The notes under the pieces were generated by a model. That model was not told the origin of the DNA. It searched no databases and saw nothing but the letters and a program-made list of their open reading frames with translations. A stretch of DNA of 64,000 nt, from assembly GCA_021442155.1 (NCBI GenBank), contig CM038228.1, positions 87,126,114 to 87,190,113 of the forward strand, given 5' to 3'. Source of the DNA: Cymbidium sinense (lineage: Eukaryota > Streptophyta > Magnoliopsida > Asparagales > Orchidaceae). Position 1 is the first letter of the stretch. Every line of letters begins with the position of its first letter. A program made the translations under genes and the position numbers. Positions 12,445 through 22,558 of this stretch are shown one piece after another.

Positions 12445-13547
12445 CTAATTCCAATTCTTCATAAGATAATGGGTGTCATCATAAACTTCTTCTAGATTAT
12501 CATATATTGGATTTTCAACTTCTTCTAAAAATAAGATTTGAGCTTTACGTTGATTTTGCATATGACCCTTTTTATGACATTTAAAACATATTACTTCATT
12601 AATGTTCTTAGAGCTTCCTTCAATTGAAGTTTTAGGAAAGGGACGGGCCATTTGGATGTTGGTCTAGATCTATGGGATGAAATGGAAGGTACTTGACTTT
12701 TAGTTTTAGAGGGAGAGATTTCTTTTTATTGTTCAACCAATAATGCATAATGAAATGCTTCCTCTAAAGATTGTGGGTCAAATAATTCAACTTCATTTCT
12801 AATGTCTCTAAGTCCAATAACAAATTTATTAATTGCCAATCAGACAATTAGTTCAGAAACTAGATCTTTAAAGTATTCAAGTATTTAGTTACAAGATAAT
12901 TACCTTATCATAAAGTTAATAATTGTATGTAGCTTCTTATCATGATGCATGGGATAGTACTTTCTCTTAACATTTCTTTCATTTCTATCCAAGTGAGGTT
13001 TGTCCTTCTAATCTTTGTTCTTTAACTAAAGTATTTATCCAATAAATTTTAGCATGCCTATTAATTTCATTTTAGCAAAAGTAACCCTTTGGTAATCATC
13101 CATTTTATACCAATCAAAGTCATCCATTTGAACTAACCGAGAAATTTATTTGGGTCATGTATACAATCATAAGTTGGGGCTTCTACTTTAACTCTTCGAG
13201 ATGGATCATTAGAGTCTTCTATAGTCTTAAAATAATTTTCTCCCCTTCCATCATTTCTAGCAATTGATGCTCTTCTAAGTGGTTGATTTTCTCTATGGTT
13301 TGGATATGAATTTCTTCATCTATCTATTGGTAGTTTGAGCAAGTATTGGAGGAGGAGTTGGTACTATATTATTTTGTAGATGCGTTATAAGAGTTTGCAT
13401 TTGTTGTTTAAGTTCTTGCATTTGATTTTTACTTTCTTCTAATATTTGTTGAGTTTTTAATTCATTATCTTGGATCCTAAGATCTAAGGCATCAACTAAT
13501 CTAGTCAAAATTTCAACTTGATCTTGAGAGATGGATTTTGGTGCCAT
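12445..13547 (-). pseudogene. gypsy gag, degenerate, with altered zinc knuckle
   Basis: A start-like ATG at 13,547 opens a 75-residue frame (to 13,320) predicted as coiled coil (QDNELKTQQILEESKNQMQE). Near 12,740-12,840 the minus strand encodes GLRDIRNEVELFDPQSLEEA, a usual gag block. Near 12,545-12,590 is CFKCHKKGH followed by MQNQR, a CCHC zinc knuckle whose last Cys is Arg (a single T to C change would account for it). Gag forms the particle and packages RNA. Stops and shifts break it up. Confidence 0.8.
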
Positions 13548-14283
13548 GAGAATTTTTTTTAAGGAAAAAAAAGATATGAAAAGGGATCAATGAAAAAAAA
13601 CAAGTATAATATATAATTGTGCAATCAAAGTGAAATATTAGGCTAAGAGAACTTCCGGGTGGTAAATCAAGCTCTCCTTAGATAGTTTAGGTCTTTTGAT
13701 AAAGTTCTATTTAGCTTCCAAAATCATTAGGTTTAACATACTTATATTATTATGCATGCATATTTTTTTATTTTTTTTAATGCAATGAAAAAAATGCTCA
13801 AATTTATCAAGCCTCTTTTTTTTTTCTTAAGAAAACAAGTTATCATAAGTTAATTAAAGAACTTCTAAAGTTAACCAAAAATAATAATAAAGATAATAAA
13901 GCAAGAAATTAGATTTTGATTTGCACTAATGGCTAGGTTGTTTTAGGTGAAGAACTACCTCACTAAGGTGCTCTCTTAATTTTTTTTCTTTTTTTTTTTG
14001 GAGGGGTGGGGGGTGCTTAAGTTCACACAATTGGAAAATGACTAATATATAATGGAGCTTACTAATTAAAATTTTATGCTATCACCATAAACTTGCAAAC
14101 AATATATATCTTTCCAAGCTACTAATATGTATTTAAACTATCATATAAAAGAAAAATTAATTAACCTTACAAGTCCAAGAAAAACTCACAAGTTTGAAGA
14201 CAAGTCCAGCACTTGAGATGCTCCCTTTGTTGAACAAACTTTTGACCAAATTTGCTCATTCAGGGCTTAGCTAATACCAAATT

Positions 14284-14814
14284 TGATGGAGGTGGGCGTT
14301 CTTTCTTTTGATGAGATTGAGAGAATGTGAGAATTTGAGGTGAAGGAAGAGGATAACTAGTGCTCCTACCAAGGATTGCCAAGGTTTGGCCACCAAACTC
14401 TCAAATCACAAGAATAACTCAAAATTTTGTAATTGCCAAAAGATCTCTTTCATTAGTAAGAGGCTATTTATAGCCATTCTGGCATCTTTCAAAAGAATTC
14501 AAAACATGGAAGGTGGGTGGGTTAATGTGAAGCGTTAAATTCATTATTTTTTATCATCCACCCATTTCATATCTATTATTTTATATATTCAACCATACAT
14601 GTCATGCTTTGAATTTTTAAATATAAAATTTCAAACATGAGTTTCTAGAAGAAAATTAAAATTATATAAATAAAAAAGATGAAATCATAAAATGGGCCTT
14701 AGCAGGCTAATGGGTTAAGCCTTCTTTTTTCTTGAATTTTCTTAGGTTTTAGCTTGAGATCTTGTAAATGAACTTTGAGCTCTAATTTCTTGATCCTCAT
14801 GATGTTCTACATCA
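14284..14814 (-). repeat. 5' LTR of the minus-strand gypsy element, with primer-binding site
   Basis: 531 bp, matching the LTR at 8,483-8,981. Immediately inside (about 14,268-14,282) the minus strand reads TGGTATTAGCTAAGCC, which resembles the TGGTATCAGAGC primer-binding site that pairs with initiator tRNA-Met. GTTAA at 14,815-14,819 is the target duplication. Confidence 0.9.
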
Positions 14815-14819
14815 GTTAA

Positions 14820-15560
14820 AAGATGAAGTAAATATTGATTGAGCCTAACTACCTTATAAATAGGTTTACTTATTTACACATTTTGTTTACTAGCATATAT
14901 ATATTTTCTTCTTCATATAGAGATTTTCTTAATCGATACTTATGCAAAGTATTAAGATAAACATGTTTATCATTGTGTTTTAGTATATCCCACTTTCTTG
15001 TGCATAAGTTTCTCACAACATTATCATATCTTAATTTTGAATATTTATATTTTGATATTTGATAAAAATAATAATAAAATTATCACTTTATTTATTTAAT
15101 TAAATTTGAGTAATATAATAATAATAATATTATTGTGCATCATATATTACCTATGAAAGTCTACTTTGTAATTGTTATAAAACGTCCAAAGATCTTAGAG
15201 ACATAAATATTGAATAATAAGGTGAAAATAAGCCCTACTTCTTTCTTAATAAGCTATTATTAGATAGAGAAACTTAGTTGAAGGAAGATTAACTACTAGA
15301 GAGAGAACCATGATAACTTGTCACAGCACCATGGTGCTTTATATAATGACAAGGAAGAATAAATGGTCATGAAGATTGTTGACAAGCAAATTGAATGCTG
15401 ACTTAGCACTAACAGTACATAAAGTCAGTATCACCACCTTAAAACTCATCCATTTAAAGTTATGATTTTGTATAATTTATATATTTTTGTTCTCATTTTC
15501 CAATTGAAAATGACATCCTCTGATTATATAAATGGATTTCATAAGGAGTTTATAAAAGAT

Positions 15561-15606
<46 letters not shown>

Positions 15607-16022
15607 ACTGACCACTACTAGTGTTGCATTGAGCCAGGCTTTAGTCAAGCCAACTTGGGATCAAGAAGGTATCAAATTACTCTTAGTTCAATCTTAAGCT
15701 AACATTAAATCAACCCAAAAGCCTATCTTGGAATAGTAGAATTGTGCAGAATCACAGTAATGTCATCGATTAAGAAAAGTTTCTGATTTCTCTTTTTTAT
15801 GAAACAGAAAAACTAGTCGCAATATATGCTCTCTACAGTTCTAAATAGTATAGCACTATACAACTGATGGGCGATATTCTATATCACAGGCTTTTGTCCT
15901 CTGCCTCAAATAGCTGAAAATTTTTAATTTTTCAGTCGAAGAAGCATTCTATTTATAAATAAATTATTATGTGTAAAATCTGTTATATATTTAAACTCCA
16001 ATAATATTATATCACATAAAAA

Positions 16023-16053
<31 letters not shown>

Positions 16054-16424
16054 GATTAGGGCTATCAAAAAAGTTCTGTTGCTTTCTCGGTCAGTCACGC
16101 TCTTAGTTAATTACTAATGAGGCAGCTAAATACCTAACAAAGAATTTTCAAACGAAATAATAATAATCGCTCAACTCGCCAGTTCTATCATTTACACCCT
16201 TATAGTGGATGTTATGTACTGTTATATGACATAATGTTATTGACGTTTGAAAATAAATCTACATTGAAATTCTGCATTCTCCTACTTATAAGGCTTCATG
16301 GCCATTTTTCTCCTGAAGGATCTAAATAAAAACAAAATATGCGGTCGAATATCTAAATAAACTTTCTTCTAAGTCTGCTGTACGGATAGTCAACGCAGTT
16401 TAATTACTGACGGCAAGTCTAGAA
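14820..16424. other. AT-rich intergenic DNA with microsatellites
   Basis: Contains an (AG)n run at 15,564-15,605 and a (TA)n run at 16,025-16,053. A 14-bp palindrome AGCACCATGGTGCT lies near 15,323. No coding region was recognised. Confidence 0.6.
15564..15605. repeat. (AG)n microsatellite
   Basis: About 21 AG dinucleotides without interruption. Confidence 0.95.
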
Positions 16425-16628
16425 ATGAAATAGGTAAAATTTTTAAATTAAGCATGATTAAAACCTTAATAATAATTTTTTAATTTCAGTTGTTTAACGA
16501 AGGCAGTATTAGTCATGCACAATGCCCTTTAACGGTGATCATGGCATAACTTTTTTTTTAAAGAGGAAAAATACAGATCACACAATTTTATATATTTACA
16601 TATCTATCCTAAAATGGCACCTCTTTCC

Positions 16629-16662
<34 letters not shown>

Positions 16663-17618
16663 CTCGTTATTTTCTCCTGTTATATAATTTAAAAAATTAT
16701 TTAAAATATAAAAATAAATAATTTATACAATAAATAAATTATATAAATAAAGTATATATATAAATTTATTTAGTTATTTATATATTTAAATTATATAAAT
16801 ATTTGTAAGTTATATAAATAAGTAAAAAAAATATAAGCAAATAAATAAATAGTATTTATATATATAGAATTATTATATTTTATTTAAAATATATATAATT
16901 AGTTAAATAAATAAATAAATAATTTTAAATTATATAAATATTTAGTTATTTATATATTTAGAAAATATTTAGTTATTATATATACATATTTATATTTTAT
17001 TTATTATATATTTATTCCTTTCTTTATTTATTTATTAAAAATTATTTATTTATTTATTTTTTTATATTTTTATATTTTTTTTCACATTATTTATATAGAC
17101 ATAAATAAATAAACAAATATATATATATATATTACATACATATTATAAAATATTTTATACAAAAATTTTTTAAATTATATTTTTAAATATTTTTAAATTA
17201 TATATAAAATATTTAAAATTATATAAATAAAAGCATATATATATATATACATATTATGTATATATATATATATATATATATTTAATTAGCTATTTATGTG
17301 TATTTAAAATATTTATTTTATTTAAAATATAATTAGTTAAAAATAAATAAATATATAATAAATTATATAAATATTTTGTTATTTATATATTTATAAAATA
17401 TTTAGTTATTTATATATTTTAAATTATATAAATTTTTTAAAGTTATATAAATAATTTAAAATATTTAAAAAAATAATTTATATAAAATATTTTAATTATA
17501 TATATATATTATATTCTTTTATTATATTTGTTATATAATAATAACAAAAAATATAAAAAATATAAAAATATAAAAAAAATAAATAAACAAAATAATTTAA
17601 TAAATAAACAAAGAAAAG

Positions 17619-17620
<2 letters not shown>

Positions 17621-17702
<82 letters not shown>
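17621..17702. repeat. (TA)n microsatellite, interrupted
   Basis: A TA run of about 80 bp with single G/C interruptions, inside the palindrome core. Two overlapping Tyr/Ile open frames here are only the translation of this repeat. Confidence 0.95.
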
Positions 17703-17709
<7 letters not shown>

Positions 17710-17939
17710 CATATTATATACATATATAACCAAATATTTTCAAATATATAAATAACCAAAATATTTATATAATTTAAAATTTTTATTTATTTATTTAACT
17801 AATTATATATTTTAAATAAATAAATAACTAATTAAATATATATATATATAACTATGTATTTATTTATATATTTTAATTATTTTAACTTATTTATATAACT
17901 TAAAAATATTTATATAATTTAAATATATAAATAAATTAA

Positions 17940-17945
<6 letters not shown>

Positions 17946-17994
<49 letters not shown>
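17946..17994. repeat. (TA)n microsatellite
   Basis: Uninterrupted TA run in the right arm of the palindrome. Confidence 0.95.
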
Positions 17995-17999
<5 letters not shown>

Positions 18000-18335
18000 A
18001 TTTATATTATTTATTTATTTACTAAAAAAATTATTTATATATATTTAAATAATTTTAAATTATATATTAATAAAAATTGAGGAGAAAATAACAATGAGAG
18101 AGAGAGAGAGAGAAAAGACATGCCATTTTATGATAGATATAAATATATAAAATTGATCTGTATATAAATTTTCCTCTTTAAAAAAAATGATTAAAATAGT
18201 CGCCCGTTTATATGATCTGAAGTTAATATTATAAGCCAGCTTAAACGACTGCTATTTCAAATTTTTTTTTAAAAACGCTTATTCCGTTAATAAGATTTTA
18301 ATCATGCTTAGTTTAAAAATTTTGCCAATGAAATA

Positions 18336-19063
18336 ATAGTCATAAAATTAAATTTTTTTTTTCAAATAGTCCCATATCCCATATCTTATATACAAGAATG
18401 AGATTATTATTTTTATTATATTTATTTTAATTTCATGAAATATTTTTCAAAGACCTAAAACTCCAATAAAGTCATCCTATAACCGAGTCAAGAAAGGCCC
18501 ACCATTTCAAAATTCCAAAACAGTGCCAAATGGAGCAAAATTGTCAAATGAATGCCAACAACAGAACACCCAATCAACAACTCATCACACATTTAAAAAA
18601 AAAAAAAACAATAAAAAAGTGCACAGAAGGCGACTATACACGAACAAATGTGAACAATCAGTCAGTCAACTGAAATTGAAATCAAGACTCAGCATAATTG
18701 ATGAATCTCATGCCTTCCATTTACTAAAAAAGCTCAGAGCTTTGGATCAGCTGCGAGAGAATGGGAAGACTGGAAGGCGTTAAATAACTTGAGGGTGTGT
18801 CGATACGGTAGTAGTAGAAGAAGAAGCTTTAAAGCTTGAACAGTAGGGGGAGGTCGATTAATGGAGGCTGGAGCCATTAGGAAGGAGACGGGCACCAGAA
18901 GACAAAGAGGAATGCAGCCTCTTTACCCTTTTTTTTTACTACTATACTACTTTTGTACATGTAACCAACTAACCTTTGGATAGAAGGCCAGGCCATTTCG
19001 GTGAAGCGGAAGGGCAATTTGGCTCGGCGGCACCGTTTCGAGAACTTTCATGAGGGGGTAATC
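18336..19063 (-). other. 3' flank and likely 3' UTR of the 292-residue gene
   Basis: Base composition rises from AT-rich to balanced at about 18,620. On the minus strand, after the stop, there is a UTR-like stretch with TTTTGTACATGTAACC-like sequence near 18,950, which is common in plant 3' UTRs. TTCTCTCGCAG, near 18,755 on the minus strand, is a possible splice acceptor for a 3' UTR intron. The plus-strand open frame at 18,523-18,783 is Lys-rich, low in complexity and not credible as a gene. Confidence 0.45.
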
Positions 19064-19942
19064 TTACCGGCGGAACACCGTCGGTTTCCTCCACGGCTCC
19101 AGAATCGAATCGCGGTAACGCGACGGCAGAGCCTGGTTTCTTCCCCGCCTCGACCGAACGATCGGCTCTGCTTCGTCGCAGGCATTGAAGGCCGTCGCCG
19201 CCGACGCTGTTGTTGTTGGTGAGCTTTTCTTCCTTGGCTTCGATCTCAACGGCGGCGGTGAACTCCTGGTCCTCTTCCTTGTCCCGGATGCCGCAGGCGG
19301 CGGCGGCGATGACGGCTTCTCATCATTTTCATCGTCCAGGTCATTCCCGCACTCGCTGGAGACCTGGCGGGCAGCCTCCAATAGGAGATCGAGGTATCCA
19401 CCCCGGCCTTCGGCGTCTTTGTTGATGTCGTCTTCCACCTTGCAAGAAGTATTCGTGATTTCCGAGATTTCCTTGGTTCCATGCTTGATCGGCGCGGCCT
19501 CAGGAGAGCATTCTCCCTCCGAGCTGGTATCCGCCTCCGAGATGGAGTCGACCGCCGAGGGAGCCTTCTTGGAGACCTTATTGACGGTGGACGCCTCATA
19601 AGACAAAGTTTGGTTCGGGCAATTGACGACTCCGCTATGCGCCGTAGGAATTCCTTCCTCTTCCTCCTCCACCGCCGTCGTGAAAGCCTCCGATCCTCGG
19701 GGCATCTCTAGACTGAGTCCTAATCTAAGATCCAGATTGACAGCTGCCTCAGGGAGCGTGGTAGAGATATCCTTACCATCAGGGAAGACGGCCTTTCCGA
19801 CTACTGAATCCGTCGGCGCAGTTGAAGGCGGGACGGTAACGATGATGCTTAATATCTTGCCGAGGTTTGCCTGCGCCGTGGACGAACCGGTGCGCGCAGA
19901 GAGAAAGGGAAGACGGCAGCGGCGCAGGGAAGAAGCCGACAT
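19064..19942 (-). CDS. Unrecognised plant nuclear-type protein with an EAR-like motif
   Basis: 292 residues, intronless within the coding part, much GC-richer than its surroundings; the only convincing host gene here. Residues 70-78 read LDLRLGLSL, overlapping LxLxL motifs of the EAR type that recruit TOPLESS-class corepressors in plants. Residues 92-96 are a Glu run. Residues 183-194 (YLDLLLEAARQV) look helical. Basic clusters RKRTR (222-226) and KPRKK (235-239) are possible nuclear localisation signals. The C-terminus carries RGRNQALPSRYRDSILEPW (266-284), which I associate with plant proteins of unknown function. The middle is Ser/Pro/acidic and likely disordered. I infer a nuclear regulatory role but recognise no DNA-binding domain. 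The stop TAA lies inside CCG/GTAAGAT, a strong donor-like site, so a spliced isoform is possible. Three other frames are also open but are shadows. Confidence 0.85.
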   Translation of the reverse strand: MSASSLRRCRLPFLSARTGSSTAQANLGKILSIIVTVPPSTAPTDSVVGKAVFPDGKDISTTLPEAAVNLDLRLGLSLEMPRGSEAFTTAVEEEEEGIPTAHSGVVNCPNQTLSYEASTVNKVSKKAPSAVDSISEADTSSEGECSPEAAPIKHGTKEISEITNTSCKVEDDINKDAEGRGGYLDLLLEAARQVSSECGNDLDDENDEKPSSPPPPAASGTRKRTRSSPPPLRSKPRKKSSPTTTASAATAFNACDEAEPIVRSRRGRNQALPSRYRDSILEPWRKPTVFRR

Positions 19943-20112
19943 TGGAGACGATTTGAAACCCCTCTCTCTTTCTCCTGGTTATCGGCCTACAAGCTCCTCC
20001 TTGCTTCTCTCTCTTCTCTCCCTCTCGCTCTCTGGCTCTGTCTCTCTCTTTGCCTCTCTCAAAATTTCTATTTGGGGTTTGTTATTCGGACTCCATTAAA
20101 CTATAGTTTAAT
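19943..20112 (-). promoter_or_regulatory. GA-rich 5' leader and promoter-proximal region
   Basis: On the minus strand, a GA-rich leader (the CT tract at 19,965-20,060 on the plus strand) precedes the ATG, as is common in plant 5' UTRs and Y-patch promoters. An 18-bp perfect palindrome, ATTAAACTATAGTTTAAT, lies at 20,095-20,112, about 150 bp upstream of the ATG. No standard TATA box is clear. Confidence 0.45.
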
Positions 20113-20872
20113 TTTCAAAATTATTGGAACGGATTGCATTCGGAGAGTTCGATAATCATTTTAGGAAAAATGTTGGGTACAAATATTCTGAATCTAATAT
20201 ATTTAGTGAGAACATTTAATTAAAATTTGATAATGTAAATATTAAAATTATTAAATTTATTTTATGTTAAGTATAATATTAAAATTAAGTAATTATTGAT
20301 ATATTAAATTTATTTTAAAATAAATTAGAACTCTTTTAAATATATGATAACCAAATTTTTTATTATATATTGTAACTATATTTTTCTACTTTGGAATTAT
20401 AGATTTATTTTAAATTAATATGGTATAAAGCTTAATTAATTGATTAATTATTACAAGCATTTTAAAAATATAAGTAATTTTAAAATTAAATTTTAAATTT
20501 GAATCGGGAAAAAAAAATTTGTATTATTTTTTAGAGATTTATTTAAAGCTTTATCTTTATCAGTTTCGCCTTCAGTTTCTATTGGCAAAGTTTTTGATAA
20601 ATTCTGTGATTTGCCATTCTTCTGAATTCATGATAATGACATATTTATTCTATTTTCCTTTTAATATCTTATAAATTATAACAATTCCTAATTACAAAAA
20701 TAGTATTATATATATATATATATACTAATAATTATTTGTATTTAAAAATTCTAAAATAATACATAATCAAAGTAATATACTTACATATTTAATATTTTTT
20801 ATGTATAAAAATATAATTTATTTTTAAAAAATAAATGATTATGATATTTTGATGTGATAATAAAGATTTAAG

Positions 20873-20874
<2 letters not shown>

Positions 20875-20946
<72 letters not shown>
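20875..20946. repeat. (AT)36 microsatellite
   Basis: About 72 bp of uninterrupted AT dinucleotides. Confidence 0.95.
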
Positions 20947-20951
<5 letters not shown>

Positions 20952-21052
20952 TTTAAATGTCAGAATATTCCTTTTTTTATTTTGCTTGATTTATTGAGAA
21001 ATAATTTATATGAAAAAAAGAGATATTAAAAATAAAAAAGTACATAATTATG

Positions 21053-21130
21053 GATGCAGCTGCTTTCGGTGTGCGGCGAGGAGAGAACAGTCTGAGCCGC
21101 TGAACGGGCTGCATCAGCCCGGGACTACTT
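21053..21130. other. GC-rich patch with nested inverted repeats
   Basis: Inside AT-rich DNA, GATGCAGC (21,053-21,060) is mirrored by GCTGCATC (21,108-21,115), and GGGCTG (21,106-21,111) pairs with CAGCCC (21,115-21,120) around a 3-nt loop. No protein or tRNA was recognised. It could be a fragment of a promoter, exon or transposon. Confidence 0.35.
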
Positions 21131-21243
21131 ACCCGAATCAATTTAGGCTTATTTTTAAAACCATTATTTAATTATGTTTTTTTATTAATTTGTTATTTCT
21201 TAAATGATTATTATTCAACAAGTTCTCTATGTTTGCTAAACAT

Positions 21244-21284
<41 letters not shown>

Positions 21285-22543
21285 ATCATAGAATAGTCAG
21301 ATTTCTAAACTAGTCTTAGTTTAGGAATTTCAAGTTAGCCATAATTTTTTTATTTAGATTTTTAAGTAAATTTCACTATCTGTGAAAGAACATATAAATT
21401 TTTTTAGTCCAAATAATAGGAAAGAGAAATACAAATATTATCATCTTAAGATTCATTTGAGTTACCTGTAATTTTTTTTATAAAGATTGTTGAATAGATA
21501 CTGTTGGAAATATTTTTTTTTTAAAATTTAATGTGAGTGTTACAAATATTTTCTTTTCTAAAAAATTTAAATAAAATTTTTTTAATCACTACAATTTAAT
21601 AATTCTAATTTTAAAAAGCAGCTTTTAATCATAAAATTTTAAAAAAATAACTAGAAAGTTGATAGCTAAATACAATCATAAATACTTTCTAAAAAATAAT
21701 GCAACCAAAAAGTTGCTCTTAATGCATCTTTGAATATCTAAAATATTGATTTTAGAGTCATCAATGCTAATGGCCACATAAATCTACCTTCAATGCTATA
21801 TTGGTGTGCTACAATACCACTACTAGTAATAGTGCCTTTTGCATCCTAATATTGTCCCCATTTGAGTTGTGATCATTTAGGATGTACTAATAAATGGTTT
21901 CTAATGGTGGTATGATGACAAGTATTGGGTTTAATTGTGCAAATCAATATGGATGGTAGCTTCCTTCAGACCATAAATATGAACAACAACACTTTAAGAA
22001 GTGGTGGTCGATGGAAATTAATATTAGACAGACAGTGGGCTTTGATAATGACTGTGATAGAAAAATATGAATAGTAGATCTTCAGAATGGTGTTAACATG
22101 AACAATGATGTCTTTATATTTTATGGTCGGTGATTATCATACATTAATCATTAGAGGGCATCAACACAAGATATTGCAATTACCAATGATGACTCTTCAA
22201 GCATTATAAAGATGAAGAATATAACTTTGTGATAATTGCAAATTTGAGGTTGTAAATTCATCAAAATTTGAGGTAATGCCATCAATAATCCTAAATATAG
22301 AAGTAAGGATTTGCTTAAAGGTGATAATAACTAAATATGGGGGAGAAGTGGAGGAAATGACAATCCCAATGGTAGTAAGAGTAATATATACAATCTTGAA
22401 TTCTATTTTTATAATGATAAAGAACTAGAGTGTTGTTGTTGGACCCAAAGTAGTCATATAGAACTTAATAATTTGTATTTGATGGATTAATGATGTATTT
22501 AGTGATTAAAATGTAACACCATAGGGTTAATGTTCTCAGCGAG

Positions 22544-22558
22544 TGGCTCTAATACCAT
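22544..22558 (-). other. Possible tRNA-Met-type primer-binding site, first of four
   Basis: The minus strand reads TGGTATTAGAGCCACTC, one base different from the common TGGTATCAGAGCC primer-binding site. It recurs at 24,126-24,139, 25,403-25,417 and, altered, 27,241-27,254. It suggests that the unit body derives from an LTR/internal junction of an older minus-strand retroelement. No LTR pair could be drawn around it. Confidence 0.4.

Larger units (their letters stand above)
8483..14814 (-). mobile_element. Complete Ty3/gypsy LTR retrotransposon, minus strand, degenerate
   Basis: Two similar LTRs (8,483-8,981 and 14,284-14,814) begin TGATGGAGG and end TTCTACATCA as read on the plus strand, and both are flanked by GTTAA (8,478-8,482 and 14,815-14,819), a perfect 5-bp target duplication. 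Domains read right to left as gag, protease, reverse transcriptase, RNase H, integrase, which is Ty3/gypsy order. The integrase style (HPQTDGQxExVNRTLG) suggests a chromovirus, possibly near the CRM group, but that assignment is from memory. Many stops and frameshifts break the polyprotein, so it is not autonomous. At 6.3 kb it is of ordinary size. Confidence 0.93.
16425..18335. mobile_element. Giant AT-rich palindrome / foldback element
   Basis: The outer arms are inverted copies. The left reads GGTAAAATTTTTAAATTAAGC, then TAAAGAGGAAAA, AAAATGGCA, a TC tract (16,628-16,672) and TTATTTTCTCCT; the right (18,060-18,335) gives the same order on the other strand, including a GA tract at 18,097-18,114. 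Homology continues inward: about 16,761-16,990 matches the inverse of about 17,720-17,950. Each arm is therefore at least about 550 bp. The centre holds several (TA)n tracts and a further direct copy of the arm motif near 17,300-17,460. It is best explained as a foldback transposon whose core expanded by microsatellite growth. Open frames in the TA core are meaningless. Confidence 0.8.
20113..21816. other. AT-rich intergenic DNA with (TA)n tracts and one GC-rich patch
   Basis: TA microsatellites at 20,708-20,725, 20,875-20,946 and 21,247-21,282. A short GC-rich island at 21,053-21,130 stands out. No coding region was recognised. Confidence 0.6.

Noticed and set aside
15310..15345. AGCACCATGGTGCT palindrome as a regulatory site
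   Set aside because: A single short palindrome with no gene beside it.
17496..17759. Two Tyr/Ile-rich open frames
   Set aside because: They are translations of the (TA)n microsatellite in the palindrome core.
18523..18783. 86-residue Lys-rich open frame next to the host gene
   Set aside because: It lies on the strand opposite the gene's 3' flank, contains an A-tract and shows no conserved motif.
19001..20099. Several other open frames overlapping the 292-residue gene
   Set aside because: They are shadows caused by the GC-rich composition; only the 292-residue frame has motif structure, a plausible ATG and a 5' leader.
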